Shown here one piece after another: positions 1 to 6,257 of a stretch of DNA of 7,584 nucleotides; the stretch's first letter is position 1, and each line of letters opens with the position of its first letter. The stretch lies in NCBI GenBank assembly GCA_026193295.1, contig JAPHSB010000030.1, forward strand, positions 1 through 7,584, in the 5' to 3' direction. A program made the position numbers and the translations under genes. The stretch comes from Lysobacterales bacterium (GTDB lineage: Bacteria > Pseudomonadota > Gammaproteobacteria > Xanthomonadales > SZUA-36). The notes beneath the pieces are model-generated. The model had not been told where the DNA came from and ran no database searches. It saw only the letters and a program-made list of their open reading frames with translations.

Positions 1-60
1 CGGACCTGATCATTCGAAACAGACAGACCCTGCAGGGATCTCATCCAGCTGGAGAAACAG

Positions 61-657
61 ATGCCAACTGATGGCGTGAACAAGAAGAGGCGCCGGTTTC
101 TCGTCGCCACCACTTCGGCCGTGGGCGCGGTAGGTGCGGGTTTCGCCGCCGTTCCCTTCATCAAGTCCTGGAACCCCAGCGCCAAGGCCCAGGCCGTCGG
201 TGCACCGGTGCAGGTCTCGCTGCATGGTTTGAAGCCGGGGCAGATCATGAAGGTCCAGTGGCGTGGACAAACCATCGGTGTGTTGCGCCGTTCCAGGGAA
301 ACCCTCGATCTGCTGCCTGAGGTCGATGCCGAGCTTCGGGATCCGCAGTCGCTGGAATCCGAGCAGCCGCCGTTCGCGCAGAACGAAGCGCGTTCGCTCA
401 ACAGTGAGTACCTGGTGGTGAACATGCACTGCACCCATCTCGGATGCGTGCCTCAGCTGATCCCGCAGGTTGGGCCGCAGCCGTTTCAGGAAGACTGGAA
501 AGGCGGCTTCTTCTGCCCGTGCCACAAGTCCAAGTTCGACATGGCCGGCCGGGTTTACAAGGGCGTCCCAGCGCCGGCCAACCTCAGGATCCCCCCCTAC
601 AGTTTCCTCGATAACCAGACTCTGGTGATCGGCGTCAATCCGGAAGGAGCCGTGTGA
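61..657 (+). CDS. petA: Ubiquinol-cytochrome c reductase, Rieske iron-sulfur subunit
   Basis: This is the 198-residue Rieske subunit of the cytochrome bc1 complex. It takes one electron from ubiquinol at the Qo site and passes it to cytochrome c1 on the periplasmic side of the inner membrane. Residues 8-14 (KKRRRFL) are a twin-arginine signal, and residues 15-33 form the single N-terminal membrane anchor, as expected for a Tat-exported Rieske protein. The cluster motifs are CTHLGC (C124, H126, C129) and CPCH (C152, C154, H155). By family rule C124, H126, C152 and H155 bind the [2Fe-2S] cluster and C129-C154 form the disulfide. The residue after CPCH is Lys where many homologues have Gly. The start is supported by GGAGA at 51-55, five bases upstream. 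The stop overlaps the petB start, so the genes are coupled. Confidence 0.97.
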   Translation: MPTDGVNKKRRRFLVATTSAVGAVGAGFAAVPFIKSWNPSAKAQAVGAPVQVSLHGLKPGQIMKVQWRGQTIGVLRRSRETLDLLPEVDAELRDPQSLESEQPPFAQNEARSLNSEYLVVNMHCTHLGCVPQLIPQVGPQPFQEDWKGGFFCPCHKSKFDMAGRVYKGVPAPANLRIPPYSFLDNQTLVIGVNPEGAV

Positions 658-1901
658 TGGCCAAGCCCGCCAGCAACCTTGCCAAGAGCGGTAACGCCCT
701 GATGAACTGGATCGATCAGCGCCTGCCCGTGACCGCGTTCTGGAACGCCACGATGACGGGCTACTTCGCCCCGAAGAACTTCAATTTCTGGTACTACATG
801 GGCGTGCTGTCGCTGGTGATCCTGGTGATGCAGATCCTGTCCGGCATTTTCCTGACCATGCACTACAAGCCATCCGCCGTCGAGGCGTTCGCTTCGGTCG
901 AGTACATCATGCGCGATGTCGAGTGGGGTTGGCTGATCCGCTACATGCATTCCACCGGCGCGTCATTCTTCTTCATCGTTATCTACCTGCACATGTTCCG
1001 CAGCTTTCTTTACGGCTCGCACCGGGCGCCGCGTGAACTGGTGTGGATCTTTGGCATGATGATCTACCTGGCGTTGATGGCCGAGGCCTTCATGGGCTAT
1101 GTATTGCCGTGGGGCCAGATGTCCTACTGGGGGGCTCAGGTCATCATCAACCTGTTCGGCGCCATACCGACCATCGGAGAGCCGCTGACCGAGTGGATCC
1201 GCGGTGACTATTTCATTTCGGACGCGACGCTGAACCGCTTCTTTGCCCTGCATGTCATCGCCTTGCCGCTGGCGATCCTGGGCCTGGTGCTGATGCACCT
1301 GGTCGCACTGCGCGAAAACGGTTCCAACAATCCGGACGGTATCGAAATCAAGGCCAACAAGGACGAAAACGGCATTCCATTGGACGGCATTCCGTTCCAC
1401 CCGTATTACACGATCAAGGACTTGTTCGGCATATCGATGTTCCTGCTGGTGTTCGCCTTCGTCATCTTTTTCTGGCCTGAGGCCGGTGGGCTGTTCCTCG
1501 AACATGACAATTTCGTGCCGGCCGACCCGCTGGTGACGCCGACGCACATCAAGCCGGTGTGGTACTTCACACCCTATTACGCCATTCTCAAGGCGGTTCC
1601 CGACAAGCTGATGGGTGTGATCCTGATGTTCGCCGCGGTCGGTATTCTGTTCTTCCTTCCCTGGCTGGACCGCTCACCGGTCAAGTCGATACGTTACAAG
1701 GGAGCGTGGTACAAGGTCATGCTGGGGCTGTTCGCCATCGCTTTCGTTCGCCTGGGTATGCTGGGCATGTCCGAGGGTACCCCGGAGCAGACCATCGAAA
1801 TGCGCGTTTGGACCTTCGTCTACTTCTCATTTTTCATCCTGCTGTTTTTCCTGAGCCCGCGGGCCAGCACCAAGCCGCTGCCGGAGAGGGTGACCCACTG
1901 A
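657..1901 (+). CDS. petB: Ubiquinol-cytochrome c reductase, cytochrome b subunit
   Basis: This 414-residue integral membrane protein is the di-heme core of complex III, where the Qo and Qi quinone sites lie. It is a fused full-length cytochrome b (N-terminal four-helix part plus C-terminal part), unlike the split b6/subunit IV form. Heme ligands are H98 and H112 in helix B and H199 and H214 in helix D. The helix D pair is 15 residues apart, against 14 in alphaproteobacterial and mitochondrial proteins. The Qo motif usually written PEWY reads PVWY at 300-303. Several hydrophobic helices are evident, for example about 46-68, 102-119, 195-216 and 258-273. The start is ATG 657 in a TGATG overlap with petA. 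AAGGAG at 644-649 lies seven bases upstream. An in-frame GTG at 654 is possible but too close to that site. The stop overlaps petC by one base. Confidence 0.97.
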   Translation: MAKPASNLAKSGNALMNWIDQRLPVTAFWNATMTGYFAPKNFNFWYYMGVLSLVILVMQILSGIFLTMHYKPSAVEAFASVEYIMRDVEWGWLIRYMHSTGASFFFIVIYLHMFRSFLYGSHRAPRELVWIFGMMIYLALMAEAFMGYVLPWGQMSYWGAQVIINLFGAIPTIGEPLTEWIRGDYFISDATLNRFFALHVIALPLAILGLVLMHLVALRENGSNNPDGIEIKANKDENGIPLDGIPFHPYYTIKDLFGISMFLLVFAFVIFFWPEAGGLFLEHDNFVPADPLVTPTHIKPVWYFTPYYAILKAVPDKLMGVILMFAAVGILFFLPWLDRSPVKSIRYKGAWYKVMLGLFAIAFVRLGMLGMSEGTPEQTIEMRVWTFVYFSFFILLFFLSPRASTKPLPERVTH

Positions 1902-2632
1902 TGAACAAGAATATTCTCCTCGCCCTCTGCGGGCTGCTGGCGGTGTTGGCGATCTCGACCAACAGCTTTGCTTCCAGTGAGGGGGCGCTGATGCACGCCA
2001 ATGTCAATGTGCGGGATACGGCAGCCAGCCAGCGCGGGGCCAGGCTGTTCGTCAATTATTGCCTGTCCTGCCATGCCGCCAGTTACATGCGTTACAACCG
2101 GCTTGCGGAGGACCTTGGCCTGGGCGAAGACCTGGTCATGGAAAACCTGGTGTTTGCAGACGCGAAAATCGGCGACACGATGGAGGTCGCGATGCGCCCC
2201 GCGGATGCGGTCAGTTGGCTGGGCAAGGAACCGCCGAACCTGTCCCTTGTTGCCCGTTCGCGCGGCGCTGACTGGCTTTACACGTATTTCCTGACTTTTT
2301 ACCGGGACGAGAACGGCGGTTGGAACAATCTCGCCTTCCCGAACGCATCCATGCCGCATGTATTGTGGCAACTGCAGGGTATCCAGCAGCCCATTTACGC
2401 GACGCATGACGGTCAACAAGTCATCGATCGCCTGGAGTTGGCGCAACCTGGTCTGCAAACCCCTGCTGAATACGAAGAGACGGTCCGTGACCTGGTCACC
2501 TTTCTGGAGTACCTGGGCGAACCGGCCGAGGTCAAAAGGAAGAATGTCGGGATTTGGGTCATGTTGTTCCTGGCGCTGTTCGCACTGCTGGCATACGCCC
2601 TCAAGGCAGAGTACTGGCGGGACGTGCACTAG
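1901..2632 (+). CDS. petC: Ubiquinol-cytochrome c reductase, cytochrome c1 subunit
   Basis: This 243-residue membrane-anchored c-type cytochrome receives electrons from the Rieske cluster and reduces soluble or membrane cytochrome c. Residues 1-25 form a Sec-type signal peptide ending near SFAS. The heme-binding CLSCH is at 54-58, and the axial methionine is most likely M151 in the conserved FPNASMPHVLW stretch. Residues 216-235 form the C-terminal membrane anchor, followed by a short cytoplasmic tail. The reading frame stays open upstream to about 1559 inside petB. The start chosen here is the ATG at 1901, because it begins the signal peptide and overlaps the petB stop as TGATG. A purine-rich GGAGAGGG at 1883-1890 can serve as a somewhat distant ribosome site. 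It is the last gene of the petABC operon. Confidence 0.96.
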   Translation: MNKNILLALCGLLAVLAISTNSFASSEGALMHANVNVRDTAASQRGARLFVNYCLSCHAASYMRYNRLAEDLGLGEDLVMENLVFADAKIGDTMEVAMRPADAVSWLGKEPPNLSLVARSRGADWLYTYFLTFYRDENGGWNNLAFPNASMPHVLWQLQGIQQPIYATHDGQQVIDRLELAQPGLQTPAEYEETVRDLVTFLEYLGEPAEVKRKNVGIWVMLFLALFALLAYALKAEYWRDVH

Positions 2633-2670
2633 GGCCTGTGAGCGCCACGTGGGTCTGGGCTAACAGGCCC
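2632..2670 (+). terminator. Inverted repeat after petC, possible weak terminator or attenuator
   Basis: An 8-bp perfect inverted repeat, GGGCCTGT at 2632-2639 and ACAGGCCC at 2663-2670, starts at the last base of the petC stop codon. The 23-base loop holds a small palindrome, CCACGTGG (2645-2652). No T-run follows, so this is not a canonical intrinsic terminator. It may separate petABC from sspAB, stabilise the petC 3' end, or be without function. The rest of the 100-bp gap up to 2732 is GC-rich, and I see no convincing sigma-70 promoter for sspA in it. Confidence 0.3.
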
Positions 2671-2720
2671 CAAGCGCCCGGTAACGGCTTCCCGTGCCCT
2701 TCGGGCAGGCAGCCTTCGAC

Positions 2721-2726
2721 GAGGAG
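2721..2726 (+). promoter_or_regulatory. Ribosome binding site that decides the sspA GTG start
   Basis: GAGGAG lies six bases before GTG 2733. It fixes the sspA start there and not at the upstream in-frame GTG 2694 or the downstream ATG 2763. The resulting N-terminus matches the length of known SspA proteins. Confidence 0.75.
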
Positions 2727-2732
2727 ATAGAA

Positions 2733-3368
2733 GTGGCAGTATCAGTTCGCGGCCGTTCAACCATGGCTCTGTATTCTTCCGAGACGTCCCTGGACTGTCA
2801 TCGGGTCCGATTTGTGCTGGCCGAGAAAGGCATCAATGTAGAGATCGTCAACGTGTCGGAGGACGAATCTGCCGCTGCGGATCTCGCGGAATTGAATCCC
2901 TACAACGAGGCGCCGACGCTGGTGGATCGCGACCTGGTGCTGTACGACGCCGGCGTCATCAACGACTACCTCGACGAGCGTTATCCCCATCCGCCGCTGA
3001 TGCCGGTCGATCCGGTATCGAGGGCGCAACTCAGGCTGGTCCATCACCGTATTCTGAAGGACTGGTATTCACTGGCCCGGATCATCGAGACGTCTTCAGG
3101 TAAGAAGGCGGACCAGGCGGCCAAACAGCTCAAAGAGGGCATCATTGCCGCCAACGAGCTTTTTGCCATGTCCGATTACGTGCTGAGTGACGAACTGAGC
3201 CTGGTGGACTGCACCCTGGGCCCGCTGATGTGGCGCCTGACGCATTATGGCGTGAAGCTGGGTAAACCCGGCGCCTCGGTGGAGGCTTATGCGCACCGGA
3301 TATTCTCGCGCATATCCTTCAAGGCCAGCCTGACTCAGGCCGAACGGGATCTGGTGCTGGCCTCCTGA
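2733..3368 (+). CDS. sspA: Stringent starvation protein A, RNA-polymerase-associated
   Basis: This 211-residue protein has a glutathione-S-transferase fold and matches the usual SspA length (212 in E. coli). The family binds RNA polymerase and remodels transcription in stationary phase and acid stress; in E. coli it acts partly by lowering H-NS. It is not expected to be a working glutathione transferase. The N-terminal thioredoxin-like part (about 11-85) includes VRFVLAEKG and the NPYNEAPTLVDRD stretch. The conserved surface-pocket motif PHPPLMP is at 85-91, and the helical C-terminal part contains KDWYSL (109-114) and LSLVDC (155-160). The start is GTG 2733, preceded by GAGGAG. The sspB start lies only 18 bases after the stop, so the two genes are almost certainly one transcript. 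The upstream petABC operon may read through into it. Confidence 0.95.
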   Translation: MAVSVRGRSTMALYSSETSLDCHRVRFVLAEKGINVEIVNVSEDESAAADLAELNPYNEAPTLVDRDLVLYDAGVINDYLDERYPHPPLMPVDPVSRAQLRLVHHRILKDWYSLARIIETSSGKKADQAAKQLKEGIIAANELFAMSDYVLSDELSLVDCTLGPLMWRLTHYGVKLGKPGASVEAYAHRIFSRISFKASLTQAERDLVLAS

Positions 3369-3386
3369 GAAGACCTGTCCCGAATC

Positions 3387-3782
3387 GTGGAGATGACATC
3401 CAACAGGCCCTACCTGCTGCGAGCGCTCTATCAGTGGATCGGTGACAACAACATGACCCCGCACATCCTGGTGGATGCGGGGGTGGCCGGCGTCGAAGTC
3501 CCTGAGCACGCGATCCAGAAAGGTAAGGTCATACTGAACATCGACCGGGCCGCAGTTCGTGAACTGGAACTGGGCAACGATTGGCTTACGTTCAATGCCC
3601 GGTTTTCGGGTCGCCAGCATCAGGTTATGGTGCCGGTCGAGGCGGTGCTCGCCATCTACTCCAAGGAAAACGGCCAGGGCATGATGTTTGCGCAGGAGGA
3701 CGAGTCTTCGCCTCCGGATGGCAGTGACCCCGATAGCGGGCCCAAACCCACCCGGCGTCCGCACCTGAAGGTTGTCAAGTAG
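3387..3782 (+). CDS. sspB: ClpXP protease specificity-enhancing factor SspB
   Basis: This adaptor (131 residues from GTG 3387, 129 from ATG 3393) binds the ssrA tag of proteins released from stalled ribosomes and delivers them to ClpXP in the cytoplasm. The folded, tag-binding domain spans about 5-101, with the family signatures RPYLLRALYQW (7-17), TPHILVDA (24-31), FNARFSG (69-75) and AVLAIYSKENGQGM (86-99). A flexible acidic and Pro-rich linker (about 103-122) leads to the C-terminal RPHLKVVK, which corresponds to the ClpX-docking tail of E. coli SspB (RPALRVVK). The linker is clearly shorter than in E. coli. The start is uncertain. ATG 3393 fits homologues best but has GGAG directly abutting it, whereas GTG 3387 has GAGAAG 14 bases upstream. 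The stop lies inside the palindrome shared with the convergent gene. Confidence 0.93.
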   Translation: MEMTSNRPYLLRALYQWIGDNNMTPHILVDAGVAGVEVPEHAIQKGKVILNIDRAAVRELELGNDWLTFNARFSGRQHQVMVPVEAVLAIYSKENGQGMMFAQEDESSPPDGSDPDSGPKPTRRPHLKVVK

Positions 3783-3804
3783 GGCCGAATTCATTCGGCC
3801 CTAC
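3779..3804. terminator. Palindrome between convergent genes, possible bidirectional terminator
   Basis: This is a near-perfect 26-bp palindrome. The arms are 3779-3790 and 3793-3804, and in practice make an 11-bp stem with a TTCA loop. The sspB stop TAG (3780-3782) and the stop of the minus-strand DUF3301-like gene (3803-3801) sit in opposite arms, so each transcript would fold around its own stop. Neither strand has a T-run after the stem, so Rho-independent termination would be non-canonical; the hairpin may mainly protect 3' ends. An EcoRI site (GAATTC) lies at its centre. Confidence 0.55.
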
Positions 3805-4121
3805 ACCCGCTCGATCAATTGCCCGTTGTCGGTGGCGATCACCACCGTGGCGCCATGGCCCGGCGTGAGCAGCACGGTTCCGCCCTGGTGCAGGACGCCG
3901 TTACGGGCAAATTCGAATTGGTACTTGAAACCCCAGGCGCGCACCGGATCTTCCTGGCGCAGTTGGACATCGCGCAGCATAACGGTGTCGTCCATCAACA
4001 CGAGCCCGTGCTGCCGGCAAACCGCCGAGGCGGCATGCCGCGCCATTTCCTTGCCCTGGGAAAGCCGCCACCACGCAATGCCGGCCAGGGCGGTGAACAC
4101 CAGGATCAGAAGGCCGGTCAC
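3801..4121 (-). CDS. Small membrane-anchored DUF3301-like protein, function unknown
   Basis: This encodes a 106-residue protein from the GTG at 4121. Residues 3-18 form one N-terminal membrane segment (GLLILVFTALAGIAWW). A soluble domain of about 85 residues follows, with the LMDDTVMLRDVQLRQ core (42-56), WGFKYQFEFARNG (63-75) and a C-terminal beta-rich stretch. This pattern (one helix, a Cys-Arg-rich helix, then DDTV and YQFEF) resembles the DUF3301 family of gammaproteobacteria, whose function is unknown to me. The frame stays open upstream to 4238, but that part lies inside the smr gene and encodes an Arg-rich artefact. The chosen GTG overlaps the smr stop as GTGA and has GGGAAG (4128-4133) six bases upstream, so translation is coupled to smr. 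The orientation of the soluble part across the membrane is not clear from the sequence. Confidence 0.8.
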   Translation of the reverse strand: MTGLLILVFTALAGIAWWRLSQGKEMARHAASAVCRQHGLVLMDDTVMLRDVQLRQEDPVRAWGFKYQFEFARNGVLHQGGTVLLTPGHGATVVIATDNGQLIERV

Positions 4122-4666
4122 GCGGCGCTTCCCGGGCGGGCAGACAGAAGCACGTCGGTGGCGCCGGTGCCGCCGTCGACGGGACGGCAGGAGGCAAAAG
4201 CGATCACCCGCGGATGCTTGCGAAGAATGCGCCCGCACATCAATTTCAGCTGCGGCAGGTCACGGGAGCGCAGACCTTTGCCATGGATCACACGGACACA
4301 ACTTTGCCGCCGGCCCAACGAATGATCGATGAAATCCAACAGGACCTGCCGCGCGGTCTTGACGTCCATATGGTGCAGATCGATGGTGTCGGCGACGCTG
4401 TAATGTCCGCGCCGCAGGCGCCGCAGGATGCGTTGCTGGTAACCGGGCTTGAGGAACAATAGTTCCTCGCCCGTTTCGTGTTCTTCCAGGCGGTCGAGCG
4501 ACAGCAATTCACGCAGCACCTGACGGTCATCCAGGTCTTGCTGGCGCGCGGCGGCCGCCGGCCTCCTGGGGTCTGGTTCTATCCGGTTGGCGGGGCGCAG
4601 CGGCTTGACGTCCGCCATCGCCTGGCGAAACAGCTCTGTTTCGGATTGTTTCTTGTCTGATTTCAT
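4118..4666 (-). CDS. smrA: Smr-domain protein, putative nuclease (SmrA/SmrB type)
   Basis: This 182-residue protein has an N-terminal extension (1-90) and a C-terminal Smr domain (about 92-177). The domain shows the active-site motif DLHH at 96-99, HGKG at 128-131 and GGTGA at 165-169, all landmarks of stand-alone Smr proteins. In E. coli, SmrB cleaves mRNA at collided ribosomes and needs DLH; the substrate of the SmrA branch is less clear. The N-terminus (ELFRQAMADVKPLRP, 11-25) and the LRRGHY stretch (84-89) look closer to SmrA as I remember it, but E. coli SmrA appears to lack DLH, which is intact here. The symbol is therefore tentative. The start is ATG 4666 with only a weak ribosome site (GCGGA). 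The gene is transcribed away from surE and toward sspB, and its stop overlaps the next gene. Confidence 0.88.
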   Translation of the reverse strand: MKSDKKQSETELFRQAMADVKPLRPANRIEPDPRRPAAAARQQDLDDRQVLRELLSLDRLEEHETGEELLFLKPGYQQRILRRLRRGHYSVADTIDLHHMDVKTARQVLLDFIDHSLGRRQSCVRVIHGKGLRSRDLPQLKLMCGRILRKHPRVIAFASCRPVDGGTGATDVLLSARPGSAA

Positions 4667-4688
4667 TTCAGTCCGCTGGCCGAGGCCT

Positions 4689-4694
4689 TACAAT
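4689..4694 (+). promoter_or_regulatory. Possible -10 box for surE in the divergent smr-surE gap
   Basis: TACAAT at 4689-4694 differs from the sigma-70 -10 consensus by one base and would start transcription near 4701, about 70 bases before surE. The best -35 candidate, ATTTCA at 4665-4670 (18-bp spacing), matches only three of six positions. It overlaps the first codon of the divergent smr gene. I see no equally good promoter for smr in the 105-bp gap. Weak call. Confidence 0.3.
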
Positions 4695-4771
4695 AACAGC
4701 CTTCCACGATGTTCAGCGAAGGAAGGGGTGAGTTGCGGCACACCGGGTCGGCCGCATTTGCAGGAAAAGGC

Positions 4772-5557
4772 ATGCATTTTCTGATCAGCAATGACGATGG
4801 GATCGACGCGCGGGGTATTCAAGTGCTTGCCGATCGCCTGCGGTCCATTGGCCGTGTCACGATCGTGGCGCCGGACCAGAACCGCAGCGGGGCCAGTAAT
4901 TCTCTGACGTTGGACTCGCCAGTCCGGGTCCGCGAAATCGCGGAAGGCTGCTATCGCGTGACCGGAACTCCCTCCGATTGTGTCCACATCGCGCTGACTG
5001 GGTTGCTCGAGAAGGACCCCGACATCGTTGTTTCCGGGATCAATTCCGGGGCAAACCTGGGTGACGATGTGATTTATTCCGGAACCGTCGCGGCGGCCAT
5101 GGAAGGTCGATTCCTGGGCTTGCCGGCAATTGCCGTGTCTTTGGTTTTCAACGAACGTCCGGAGCACTATGCGACCGCTGCGACTGCCGTCGGCTTGCTG
5201 GTGGAGCGCTTGCGAATGGACCCTTTGCCGGCCGACACGATTCTGAATATCAACGTGCCTGATCTGCCATGGAGCCGGATCGAGGGATTCGAGGTGACGC
5301 GGCTGGGGCATCGGCACCGGGCCGAACCCGTCATCCGTATGATCGATCCCCGCGGCACCCCGATGTATTGGATCGGACCGGCCGGCCCCGGCCAGGATGC
5401 AGGCCCCGGAACGGATTTCGATGCGGTTCGCAGGGGTTATATTTCGATAACGCCGATCCACGTCGACCTGACGCGCTACCAGGCGCTGGAGCAGGTGGCG
5501 GGCTGGGTCTCGGAAATTTCGACGGGGGACGCCGTCCTGTCGGGAAGCCTGACATGA
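4772..5557 (+). CDS. surE: 5'/3'-nucleotidase SurE (survival protein E)
   Basis: This 261-residue cytoplasmic, metal-dependent phosphatase acts on nucleoside monophosphates and, in E. coli, also on short polyphosphate. The product starts with the family signature MHFLISNDDGIDARG. The metal-binding acidic pair is D8-D9, with S39 (NRSG) and N91 (SGINSG) completing the expected site. Other hallmarks are VTGTPSDCV (63-71), GDDVIYSGTVAAAMEG (97-112) and the C-terminal DFDAVRRGYISITPIHVDLT (215-234). The frame is open back to 4709, but ATG 4772 is the conserved start and has AGGA (4762-4765) six bases upstream. Its stop overlaps the ATG of the long pcm form as ATGA, so surE and pcm form one operon, as in many gammaproteobacteria. 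Confidence 0.96.
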   Translation: MHFLISNDDGIDARGIQVLADRLRSIGRVTIVAPDQNRSGASNSLTLDSPVRVREIAEGCYRVTGTPSDCVHIALTGLLEKDPDIVVSGINSGANLGDDVIYSGTVAAAMEGRFLGLPAIAVSLVFNERPEHYATAATAVGLLVERLRMDPLPADTILNINVPDLPWSRIEGFEVTRLGHRHRAEPVIRMIDPRGTPMYWIGPAGPGQDAGPGTDFDAVRRGYISITPIHVDLTRYQALEQVAGWVSEISTGDAVLSGSLT

Positions 5558-6231
5558 TCCACCGCAGGAAACTGAAGACGATGCCGCAAGGAATTGGGAT
5601 GACTTCACAGGGTACCCGCGATCGCCTGGTATGGCGCCTGCGCGAACACGGGATCGAGGACGAAAGGGTGCTCAAGGCGATCGCCACCACGCCGCGCCAC
5701 GAGTTCGTCGACGAGGCGCTGTCGTCGCGCGCCTACGAAGATACTGCGTTGCCGATCGGCCTGGGACAAACCATCTCCCAACCTTGGGTGGTGGCGAAAA
5801 TGACTGAGGCCGTCCTGGATGGCGGCAAGCCCGAGAAGGTACTCGAGGTAGGCACCGGTTCCGGTTACCAGGCTGCCATTCTGGCCTGCCTGGTGCCAAA
5901 AGTCTTCACTGTCGAGCGGATCGAGGAACTGCTCAAGCTGGCGCGCCGACGCTTTCACAAGCTCGGCTTGCACAATATTTACACGCGCTATGCGGATGGG
6001 CACCTCGGGTGGCCGAGCCAGGCGCCGTTCGACGCTATCATCGTCACCGCGGCGGCCACCCATGTGCCCACCGAGTTGATTGAGCAACTGCGGGTCGGGG
6101 GAGTGCTGGTGGCGCCTGTTGAACGCGGCGGCATGCAGCGCTTGCTGGCCATCCGCCGGACCGAGGAGGGCGTCGACGAGCGGGACCTCGGTGGCGTGAT
6201 ATTCGTTCCGATGCTGAGCGGCCTGACCTGA
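5554..6231 (+). CDS. pcm: Protein-L-isoaspartate O-methyltransferase
   Basis: This cytoplasmic repair enzyme transfers a methyl group from S-adenosylmethionine to L-isoaspartyl residues in aged proteins, letting them return to aspartate. The product has 225 residues from ATG 5554. It shows QTISQP (72-77), the SAM-binding motif LEVGTGSGYQ (97-106), the acidic post-I VERI (120-123), FDAIIVTAAATHVP (159-172) and the C-terminal FVPMLSG (217-223). Two starts are credible. ATG 5554 overlaps the surE stop and has GGGAAG (5542-5547) six bases upstream; the residues just before the second start (GIGMTSQ) look like extended homologues I recall from Xanthomonas. ATG 5599 gives 210 residues, close to the E. 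coli length, with its own AAGGA (5588-5592) six bases away. I prefer the long form only slightly. Confidence 0.95.
   Translation: MIHRRKLKTMPQGIGMTSQGTRDRLVWRLREHGIEDERVLKAIATTPRHEFVDEALSSRAYEDTALPIGLGQTISQPWVVAKMTEAVLDGGKPEKVLEVGTGSGYQAAILACLVPKVFTVERIEELLKLARRRFHKLGLHNIYTRYADGHLGWPSQAPFDAIIVTAAATHVPTELIEQLRVGGVLVAPVERGGMQRLLAIRRTEEGVDERDLGGVIFVPMLSGLT
5588..5592 (+). promoter_or_regulatory. Internal ribosome binding site for the short pcm form
   Basis: AAGGA ends six bases before ATG 5599, inside the pcm reading frame. It supports a 210-residue product as an alternative to the 225-residue one, or both forms together. Confidence 0.5.
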
Positions 6232-6257
6232 GCCATGCCGTGGAGTGTCGCGTTGGC

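Noticed and set aside
28..37. CCCTGCAGGG palindrome upstream of petA
   Set aside because: It is short, has no loop, and is expected by chance at this length. Nothing else in the first 60 bases supports an operator or terminator.
1559..1900. N-terminal extension of the petC frame into petB
   Set aside because: The petB C-terminus is conserved and coding there. ATG 1901 starts the signal peptide of cytochrome c1.
1820..2629. A 269-codon open frame on the minus strand opposite petC
   Set aside because: petC has CXXCH, the axial Met region and a signal peptide; the antisense product has none of the features of a real protein.
2695..2707. TGCCC/GGGCA mini-hairpin upstream of sspA
   Set aside because: A 5-bp stem with a 3-base loop in GC-rich sequence is not significant, and no T-run follows.
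4122..4238. N-terminal extension of the DUF3301-like frame into smr
   Set aside because: It yields an Arg-rich stretch inside the Smr domain; the GTGA overlap with a ribosome site gives a sensible membrane-protein start.
3772..4332. Overlapping plus-strand frames of 186 and 168 codons opposite the DUF3301-like and smr genes
   Set aside because: Their products have odd composition and no motif, while the minus-strand frames carry an Smr active site, a membrane helix and a coupled start.
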